DNA from: Hypsibius dujardini
Lineage: Eukaryota > Tardigrada > Eutardigrada > Parachela > Hypsibiidae
Length of the DNA stretch: 29,261 nucleotides
Assembly (NCBI GenBank): GCA_001579985.1
Contig: LRSR01008239.1
Coordinates: 1-29,261 of the forward strand
Direction of reading: 5' to 3'
Shown here in pieces: positions 22,101 through 29,261 of this stretch. The translations under genes were made by a program, and so were the position numbers. Position 1 is the first letter of the stretch; the number at the start of each line of letters is the position of its first letter. The notes beneath the pieces are model-generated. The model was given only the letters and a program-made list of their open reading frames with translations, was not told the DNA's origin and ran no database searches.

Positions 22101-22348
22101 CTGATGGAAACCGTCTAATCATACCGGACTGTTGTTCGAGCGATTTGTGAGTTTGTGGCAAACGGACGGATTAATATTTAAGTAATATACTGTCTTTGAT
22201 TAATTTCAGGCGTAATCTCATTCTTCTTTGCTGGTCTGAATGTCCTGAGAGACGGCCAACGTTTGACAGAATTTTTGTTGATGTCTTGCGACAACGCGAC
22301 CTCGAAAAAAATGACGAAGCTGGATACATGATTCCAACGACAACGTGA
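16154..22348 (+). CDS. MET-like Sema receptor tyrosine kinase
   Basis: A single-pass receptor kinase, about 1017 residues. Exons: 16154-16576, 17920-18612, 18671-18859, 18941-18991, ~19125-19408, 19501-19636, 19704-19949, 20591-20740, 21045-~21367 (or 21392), ~21458-21556, 21742-21907, 21992-22146, 22210-22348. The splice sites between exons 4/5 and 9/10 are unresolved. A signal peptide ([14 protein letters not shown]) leads into a Sema propeller: CSVGSCGI, then GYFITIQRN, then [18 protein letters not shown] and ALCIYSI, closely paralleling MET. A PSI domain follows (GCAMQ...[10 protein letters not shown]), then directly a membrane helix (about 601-624, [20 protein letters not shown]) and [11 protein letters not shown] repeats are absent. 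The kinase (about 715-1000) is intact: GKGNYG loop, VAIK, the helix-C Glu in [22 protein letters not shown], twin activation-loop Tyr (NSYY) and WMAPES. The tail is very short, ending YMIPTTT. ATG 16097 is an alternative start with its own hydrophobic leader. Ligand unknown. Confidence 0.93.
16676..17046. mobile_element. MITE with perfect 61-bp terminal inverted repeats
   Basis: A 371-bp element. 16676-16736 is the exact reverse complement of 16986-17046, both beginning CAGTACGAGG. Each arm has two sub-copies of TTAACCAGGCCG. The element is flanked by TAT on both sides (16673-16675, 17047-17049), a likely 3-bp target duplication. It encodes no transposase, so it would be mobilised in trans. 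Identical arms suggest recent activity. The superfamily is not determined. Confidence 0.88.
17181..17710. mobile_element. Older MITE-like element with about 80-bp imperfect inverted repeats
   Basis: The arms 17181-17260 and 17631-17710 are diverged inverted copies (roughly 75-80 percent by eye). Best-conserved blocks are CGCAGATAGT / TGCAGATAGT and AATATGCATATT. The 530-bp element lies 134 bp from the perfect-arm MITE in the same intron. Ends and target duplication are not clear. No transposase-like frame is seen. Confidence 0.65.
19950..20590 (+). other. Intron 7 of the receptor kinase
   Basis: A 641-bp intron (GTTAGT...TTGCAG) between the membrane/juxtamembrane exon and the exon starting the kinase domain. 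I saw no coding exon or clear repeat in it. Confidence 0.7.
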
Positions 22349-22560
22349 TTAGGAACTCACTTTTACTGCAGTCCTCTTGTAGTCGATGAGTTTCTCTTAA
22401 GTATTGACCTTTGCTGGAGGTTTATATTTATATGTATGTCGCATTCGTCGGTTCTTAAGTAGATCAACATATTTTTAAGACGAAAGCTTCAAAGATGAAT
22501 GTCATCCTACAGTGTTATAACGAGCTGACTTCCGTTGTTTGTACGAAACAGGGAAACACT

Positions 22561-22566
22561 AATAAA
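22561..22566 (+). terminator. Candidate poly(A) signal of the receptor kinase
   Basis: AATAAA 213 bases past the TGA stop at 22346-22348. This is the first such hexamer I see downstream. Confidence 0.45.
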
Positions 22567-22740
22567 AATGAGTAATGATTTATGCATATCGTGTGACAAA
22601 TACGTACCGCAGCAGTAGCATGAGAAAACAAGGACTGAAAGCGTCGGAAAGTAGCAAAACACTCATTCAAAACTAAGGAGAGAGTGGGCGGGAACAAAAC
22701 TAGCAAAAGACGCAGGAGGCATAGCACAAGCCGGCACAAG

Positions 22741-22860
22741 ATTACATATGTGGCGAAAACCTTTCGCTAACCGATTTAAGTAATTTCGCTCGTTTAATAA
22801 ACACAAACTGAGTTAAATGATCTAAATCGGTTAGCGCAGAGGTTTTTGTCACATGTGAAT
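22741..22860. repeat. 120-bp inverted-repeat hairpin, MITE-like
   Basis: The arms 22741-22786 and 22815-22860 pair with few mismatches. Both contain CGCTAACCGATTTA. The loop is 28 bp. It lies between the ends of two convergent genes, so it could also fold in either transcript. Confidence 0.75.
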
Positions 22861-23221
22861 ATAATAGGAAACATATCAGCAAACAAGACATGCCCATGTA
22901 GAGAAGTATGCTTCAAGAGTCAAGCCGTCTACGTTGTCCTCGGATATCCGCATACGTTGAAATCAGCAACACTAATTGCTCAACTTCCAGTGACACAGCG
23001 GCCCCTTCTCTGAACGTCCATTCGTGGAGACTTGAAACTGTCAAGAACTCCTATTTGGGTTACGTCTTTTTTGGATCTATCGTGAGCAGATCCAGATCAC
23101 CTGTGTGCGATAGAAAAAATGACCAGTCTTCTGCCGAGCGATTTTGGATTATTGCAACGGGATTCAAATGAGTCCGTCTGTATTTAGATAAAGTGGGGGG
23201 CGGGTGAGGCTAGAATACCTG

Positions 23222-25227
23222 CTAGCCTGTGTGTACGTAAGAGGAAACGACTGCCTGAACAGCCCGATAGGCTAACCCAACTTGCGCGGCCACCTCCCTA
23301 CGAACGTCCTTCAAAAACACCAGATACACAACGGGATCAGCCAGCAGTAGGAGTCCCGGTAACAGCTCCGTCATTGAGAAAATCTCAACCATGAATGGCA
23401 AACGACGTCCCGCTGCCGAGACGATTAACAATGTCGCAATAGTTACGGGAACCCAACAGAGTAACTGCAGGCAGACGAACCACAGCACCAGTCGTAGCTC
23501 GTTACGTGATTGTTTTTTAGTTGTTCTAGATGGTAGCCTGTTAGTGGATGGTCTGCCGGTGGAGGCTTGAGATTGTCCCACGGGGTTGATCTGAGATCGC
23601 TGGCGCTGACTGTGACGGTGCCAAAGAATGTAAAGAAACACGGGATACGAGAGGAAAATGATGAGCTGAGGTATGTACATCGTGGCAAATCGCACAAACA
23701 CCTGCAATACAGAAATTTCGTCAGTGCAAAAGAAAAGTCAGTAGCACTACAAAGTGTAAATTTTCAAAAAGTTCAAAACACTGCTTTATTTGCGAGCTTC
23801 GGCGATTTGTGCCAGCACTTGTTACTTGTCAAATTTAAACACGGTATATGACGAGTTCGCGAGTTTTGAGGCAAGTCCAACATCTTGTACGCAGGTAACT
23901 TATATACCGATATATTGTACCTCTGAACTCGGAATTCAATTGGTATCCAATTACATTTCATACTCAGACATGTGATATCTCAACAATTTGCCCTTGTAAA
24001 CAAATTGTAGCAAGCGACAATTTGCGCATAACTACTATTCGCATACAGACGTTTGGTCTTCTACTTTTGAGACCGAAAAAGCCCATCCAAATTCGGTATT
24101 CTAAACAAAAGACCTGACATATTTACTAGACCACGCTTCGTTTGATTGCGGGTTGAAAAAAACCAAAGTATTTTAGTTAATGGTTTTGAGATTACACTGA
24201 CACTATTGAGAGAGACTATTTCCGACGGAGGGAATACAACTTGTCATTGCGCACCAAATATATATCTCTTCGGTAGGACCAGATTCGAATTATCATGATC
24301 CCAATTGGCAATTGATACGAAGTGTCTATTGTGCCGATGTGTCCAAGTACGAATTGAGAGGTGCAAACTGTTTGGACAACTTTTATCTGGGTAGGTTCAT
24401 TTATCCGACAAGATTTATTATAAATCTGACCATTTTTACGTATTAAAGTTGGACGATAAAAATGTTCCTGTTATAATTCGGTCATGCTTTTGAAACTGTC
24501 TTTTTGAAACGTCTTTTTTTGCGTATTTTAATCAAAGTAATTGACTTTTTTTATTACTTGAAATGGCTCAAAGAAAAAGTTATTTGTGATATTTTCTTTA
24601 CCACACCTGGTAGTACGGTAAGGCTAGAGTGATACGACAATCGATACCCTTCGGCCGCACGATAAAGTAATCGATCCAAAATAGCGGAAGGTACAGGGTC
24701 AATTGAAATCCGATTCCTGAAAGCGCCATGCACACGGAAAATCTGACGGTTTTAGTCCGGTACCAATTGGGCATTAGCAGCGCCAACCACCGATCAACAC
24801 AAATCACCGCATGCTGTATTAGCATCCACGAAGCGGCTGTCCACTGCGTGTACTTGGAGTAAGAGCAAGCTGCTCGGGTGGTAAAGTCTATCGTATTTGG
24901 CAGGAGGTTCTTCTGAAGGTGCAGCGAGCCCAGCAGTATGCCACAGATCAGATCATCAATCAGCAGGATAAAAAAATGCACGTTGAATGGCTTCAATAGT
25001 ACCGGACGACGTATGTAGACAATTATTATGGAAATGTTGATCAGTGAGGCTAGGAAGGCAATGACAAGTGCTATGTATGCCAGAGCAACCATAGCTAGTG
25101 TAAGTTGGGGGACAGTCGTGGGACGAGCCATACCAGTGATGTTAAAGAATGTGGTGTTCATGGCCAAATGGGACGAGTTAAAGGCATTGTGTTGGACGTA
25201 AGTAGTGTTATAGATTGGCTGATCCAT
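23222..25227 (-). CDS. Class A (rhodopsin-type) GPCR, subfamily unknown
   Basis: Two exons, 25227-24607 and 23701-23222, joined in phase 0 (YYQ|VFV at the start of helix 5) by a 905-bp GT-AG intron, giving 366 residues. The N-terminus carries four N-glycosylation sequons (NTT, NSS, NTT, NIT). Helix 1 is around LAYIALVIAFLASLINISI, helix 2 around FFILLIDDLICGILL. A helix-3 Cys (RAACSY) and a loop-2 Cys (GIDCRI) can form the conserved disulfide. Helix 3 ends in DRW instead of DRY. Helix 6 has CWVP and helix 7 has DPVVY (DPxxY, a common variant of NPxxY). Loop 3 is rich in Ser, Thr, Arg and Gln, and the tail is short. I cannot name a ligand; an amine, peptide or orphan receptor are all possible. 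Confidence 0.92.
23702..24606 (-). other. GPCR intron
   Basis: A 905-bp AT-rich intron, GTGTGG to TTGCAG on the minus strand. I found no exon or clear element in it. Confidence 0.75.
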
Positions 25228-26417
25228 GTTTGGAATTCAATCTGATCTATTACTGATATATATATGGAATGTTGGATTGATATGAGCAATGTGGAAAGAA
25301 CTGAATGTTATGTTCTGGCCACGCAATTCGCTCTCGAAAAAAATGTCTATATAGTTGTTGTCAGTCAGCATTTGTCAGAAAAGTCGCAGACCTCTAAATC
25401 AGCAATAATATTTACGACGGACAATCTCCCGAACTGTTTTCAATAATTGAGTGGCCCACTTTCTCAGATAATGGGATTTGATGGGATTCTGAGTTCCAAG
25501 TAATGGGATTTATAAAAGGTCAGCTCCTGTCAGATACAGAATTTCATATCTTGCCCTTACATTATTTGTTAGTGCACCGAAATGTCATTGTAAAGATTGG
25601 ATGATATTATTGAATGGCTCGAAGTTAAAATCACTGCTGTTGCATGGGAGATTTCAGTAAAGAGGTTGTTTGTGTGACATTTCAAGTTGCGCACTTGAGG
25701 GAGAAGTCTTCATCTGCATGAAAGGTTCATTGTAAAGGTCACGGCTAAGACAGGAAACCACATGACGCTTTGTCATTGTTGGGGGGGGGAGGGAAAGCAT
25801 TAATGTGAAACTGAAAGAAATTCTGTCTGTGATGTCGTTCGGTCGGTGACATGGCTAACATTTCAAAGCCCTTTCCGTGGGCACTTGTATTGACTCCTTC
25901 AGGAGCTGAGCTACCCAATTGCGTTGTGTAAAAAAAGTGTTTCAATGACTATAGAATAGATTCATGCCCACCGGCAAAGCTCATTTAAATAAACAATTTA
26001 TTTCATTTTAAATAGAATCGCATTTTGATCTTTCAAAACAAGGTTTTAAATAATATTTCCTCCCACTCAATGCTAATTTAGTGATCCGAAATAAAATATT
26101 TTTTTAAATATCGATTTTAATTTTTGTGACTTGAACATAGTGACAGCATATTTTATTTAAAGTCAGAAGTCGCTTGTTGAGCTATTTAAAATTGTTCTAA
26201 ACGTGTAGCTTAACAACACTACGACCCACGGCCACCTAACCAATAGAGGAATGTGAAACTACAGGCGACCTGGAACTACTCTGTATTCTTTATCACGGAG
26301 GTTGACACGGCGAAGCGTGAGAGAGGAATCACAACCAGATATTGGATTGCAAATTATCACAATAAGACCCACTCAGAACGAGTGATTAAGTGACAGAACA
26401 GAGAACAGAATCGATTG
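25228..26417. other. AT-rich spacer between GPCR and second LDLa gene
   Basis: Should hold the GPCR promoter and the 3' UTR of the second LDLa gene. A minus-strand AATAAA lies at 25997-26002, inside AT-rich palindromic sequence at 25980-26170. A G9 run occurs near 25781. No convincing exon. Confidence 0.45.
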
Positions 26418-27835
26418 TCATACAAGGGGGCAGTGTTTTTCGTCTGTTCCGTCCCGGCAATGTGCCCGTCCGTCGCAGGAATATGACGCGGGGAAGCAGA
26501 ATCCTCCTCGGTGACAGCTAAAGCCCAGGCCGCCGTCTTTCCGTCTACATGCAGGATAAGTGACCGGAGGAAGCTCTAGTCCGACTTCCCTTCCTGGTAA
26601 TGTAAATGAAAAGCTCTGTGTTAAATTTCATTTCAATTTTCAAACTATTCATGGAAGATTTCTAACAAAAAATGATTAGACAGAATACGGTAAGCAAACT
26701 TAACATTGTTAGCAAAATTTTCTAAGATGAAAGGGGAGAAAGGAAGAGAAAAGTGAATATGAAGGTTGAAAACAAATGAATTAAAAATAAATGCAAATGT
26801 TGTAAACCTTTGGAAATGAAGCTAATCAAACCCAAACTTCAAATACAGAGTATAAAATGCTGCCTTATCAGAAGTATTAAATAAATAAGCATTTGAGGCA
26901 AGGAAAAGATTCCGCAAAAATATAAATAGAGGTCGAACAATCTCAGGAGCAATCTATTTTTAATTGATAGTTTGGTTAAGAGAGATTTTAGCAAATAATC
27001 TATTTCCTTTTCAGGATTTTGATAAACGAAAGAGCTTCAGTACTACTTAACGGATGTAGATTTAGAGTTCAAACATGTGCATTAAAATAAAAATTACAAA
27101 TAGTGGTATTTCAAGTGTACGTAACAAACTGTTTCAAACTAGTACTAGCGAAGCAAAAACTGAGGCCTCAAACTGTAGAAATAAAGTTCAAACAAAATAA
27201 AAACGAATCCACATAATCAGCATCGATTCACGGCATAACAATGCAATTAGAGCAAATGTTAAGGCCGTGAAAGACTATTGCAGAAAGGTGTGGCATAAGC
27301 AGAAATGCTTACCTTCTCCACTGACTCCAACTGGGCAGTCTACCTCATCCCTTCCGTCCTCGCAGTCCCGCCCACCATCACACTTCCATTCAGCCGGCCA
27401 GCAATATTCCTCAACAATATTCAAGCACTGATATCTTTCCGCTTCGTCTTTCCGGCCGCACCGCACAACAGCGTTTTTTCGTTTCGGGGACCCAGCCGGA
27501 CAGTCAAGCTCATCCAAACCACCCAAGCAATCCTCCTCTCCGTCGCAGACCTGGTCGTATGGATAGCAGAAGATGTCCCTTTCATGACATTTCACCCCCG
27601 AGATGCCGTTGGGAAGAACACAAGGCACCAGCCTGGAAACGGTGACGGCAAGGGGAGACCCGGCCTTCGACGGGCAATTTAGTTCATCGCTCCCATCAAA
27701 GCAGTCCTTAAGACCGTTGCAGAGGCTGCTGTTGCGGTTACAATAGTGGGAGATGGGGCAGGAGAAGCCGACGCTACCATCCACTCGTGTACATTTTCGT
27801 TGGGAATTGGACCTGGACCTTGCACATCGGCATAT
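26418..27835 (-). CDS. Second LDLa repeat protein (5' end not found)
   Basis: Two exons, 27835-27313 and 26593-26418, joined in phase 1 (GEG) over a 719-bp intron and ending at TGA (26418-26420). They encode four LDLa units: CTRVDGSVGFSC...CNGLKDCFDGSDELNC, a second with CDGEEDCLGGLDELDC (Gly in place of the usual Asp), a third with CDGGRDCEDGRDEVDC, and in the last exon CRRKDGGLGFSC...CRDGTDEKHC. The C-x5-G-(F/V)-x-C opening matches the protein at 506-2281, so the two are paralogues of one LDLa subtype. Upstream of 27835 there is a good acceptor (CATAG) and no start codon, so one or more 5' exons, including any signal peptide, lie further right or beyond the window. No membrane segment is seen. 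A secreted calcium-binding adhesion or ligand-binding role is inferred from the family only. Confidence 0.85.
26594..27312 (-). other. Intron of the second LDLa gene
   Basis: A 719-bp AT-rich intron, GTAAGC to ACCAG on the minus strand. No other exon or repeat recognised. Confidence 0.7.
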
Positions 27836-29261
27836 CTATGGAATGAAATAAGTGTGTGAAATGCCCAGTGTCGGTCTGAGTCATCGCCGACAAGGAATCA
27901 ATTACCAGAGGTTTCCAATCGTCGTTAAACTTTTTTGCTGAAAGCCTCTTCTTTTAGCATACGTTTAAAAAATATTGCGTGTTGTGGACAGGAATTTGTT
28001 CAATTGGGAAAATTTAAGAATTTGGAAAGTTACTGGAATATTCGAGCCACACCAATTATTAAGAAACCTCAATTTATTAAATTTCTTTTTTCCTTTAATT
28101 TTTGATACCCACTGGTTCAAAATTTAATTCGAATTAGTTGGCATTAGGCAAAGACTTTTGGAAAGCGAGGGAAAGAGCTACGGCTGTTATTTGGTATATC
28201 ATTACTATTCATGCACCCTAATGGACTGTAATATCCGAGTTCCGCCAGTGCCTCTAGTTCTGCCCTCATTTCAGCAACTTGTGTGCTCATGCCGATCGGT
28301 TCCAAATTGAATTTTGGGGCAGTGGATGTCAAAAAATATGAAAACAAAACGATTTTAGAAATTCGCGTTTATTGCTGGGACTTTAATATTCGAGTGATTT
28401 TTACAACGTTTTTAATTTTTCCAAATGAAAGAGGACCTTGTCCCCGGCAATCGATATTTTCCAAAATCGTTATAGAAGAATGGATTTTCAGAAAAACAAT
28501 TTCATTTTCATCTGAGACCGGCCCTGGTAATTGATTCCTTATGAGTTATTAATAATTTCTTGTGCGTGTGCTCTGTTTTCTCATAGCCTCAAGTCATCGT
28601 AACAAGCTTGAACTTCCGGTTCCTGATGGCGCATACAAAAATGGGAGGGATACAGTTATCTATGTTAATCACGGTCTACTGTACTTGCATGACTACAGCT
28701 GTGTTTGCAACAGCTTCCGGCGTTAAGTCTGACCACCCCTTTTTGGTGTAAACATAGACCACCCTTGTTTTGGTGCTAACTTGGGACATTTTGGGACAAC
28801 CCTTTATAGAGCATGTTAACAGATATCGCTTGTTTGAATAATCATGACTTCTCATAAGCAAAGATCTTTCGAAAGTTTTTTTGCCTTATTCCGCTTTGCG
28901 TCTAACATCTTCTCTAGTTGAGTTTTTTAAAAGACGTAAAATTTTATTGAACATGACATCGTTTGACGAATTCTTAAAACATTCAAGATCATATAAAGGC
29001 TCCTAATTTCCATTAGAGTGAATTTATTTATTTTTTCACACTGATGAGAAAGCGAAGCAAAGAAATTTTTTTTTTAAATTCTGGCAACAAATAGAACAAT
29101 TAGTTGTCTAAGGTATGAAAAGCAACCCACGTGTCGCACCGCACGTACCGGTATTAATACTACAGCTACGAGTACCAATAAAGAAGGGTGTATCATTCCA
29201 GCAGCACAGCTCGATGTATTTTGATAAGAAAGGTGGGAAATTCAGATTGATTTGCAAGATT
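27836..29261. other. Right-hand flank, mostly unassigned
   Basis: Probably intron or upstream DNA of the second LDLa gene. A minus-strand frame at 28144-28347 contains a helical-looking stretch (VAEMRAELEALAELGYY) but no domain I know. Two 26-bp-spaced copies of GACCACCC(C/T)T...GGTG occur at 28731-28780. Otherwise AT-rich, with nothing recognised. Confidence 0.4.

Larger units (their letters stand above)
22349..23221. other. Convergent spacer between kinase and GPCR genes
   Basis: Holds both 3' UTRs. It contains a plus-strand AATAAA at 22561-22566 and a 120-bp inverted-repeat hairpin at 22741-22860. The 87-codon plus-strand frame at 22908-23171 has no recognisable domain. Confidence 0.5.

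Noticed and set aside
22908-23171. 87-codon plus-strand frame in the convergent spacer
   Set aside because: No domain, no supporting splice or poly(A) context; probably chance.
28144-28347. Possible 5' exon of the second LDLa gene
   Set aside because: No clear donor in a matching phase and no signal peptide or LDLa cysteines, so I did not attach it to the gene.
1-29261. CRISPR arrays, operons, prophage or bacterial transfer
   Set aside because: No regularly spaced repeats and no intronless bacterial-type gene; all confident genes are spliced and of animal type.

Overview
This is nuclear DNA from an invertebrate animal. Every confident gene is split by short GT-AG introns (about 60 bp to 1.3 kb), and the proteins are animal secreted or membrane types: LDL-receptor class A repeats, an astacin protease, an alpha-2-macroglobulin/TEP protein, a Sema-domain receptor tyrosine kinase and a class A GPCR. 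Nothing looks bacterial. A small-genome ecdysozoan such as a tardigrade would fit, but that is only an impression; the sequence alone does not fix the phylum.

Layout: (1) 506-2281, minus: secreted protein with nine LDLa units, one of them degenerate. (2) 2941-5852, minus: astacin metalloprotease fused to bulb-type (B_lectin) mannose-lectin domains. (3) 6810-15558, plus: complete thioester protein (A2M/TEP family), 22 exons, about 1458 residues, GCGEQ thioester intact. (4) 16154-22348, plus: MET-like receptor tyrosine kinase with a Sema domain, PSI domain, one membrane helix and an intact kinase, but no IPT repeats. (5) 23222-25227, minus: two-exon rhodopsin-type GPCR. (6) 26418-27835, minus: 3' part of a second LDLa protein of the same subtype as gene 1; its 5' end was not found. 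Introns and spacers carry at least four inverted-repeat, MITE-like elements: 8982-9264, 16676-17046, 17181-17710 and 22741-22860.

I rebuilt exons by hand from splice signals, reading phase and domain continuity. The thioester gene joins in phase throughout apart from one weak donor. The kinase gene has two junctions I could not resolve (near 18991-19139 and 21368-21460). One astacin intron starts with GC, and the junction between astacin exons 7 and 8 is open. The genes are not an operon. Astacin and TEP are divergent and share a 957-bp upstream spacer; kinase and GPCR are convergent. The TEP, the astacin-lectin and the LDLa proteins are all predicted to be extracellular, so an epithelial or body-fluid defence or matrix role is possible, but this is inference.

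The most unusual items are the astacin-lectin fusion (with a Leu in place of the Met-turn Met) and the stripped-down MET-like receptor.
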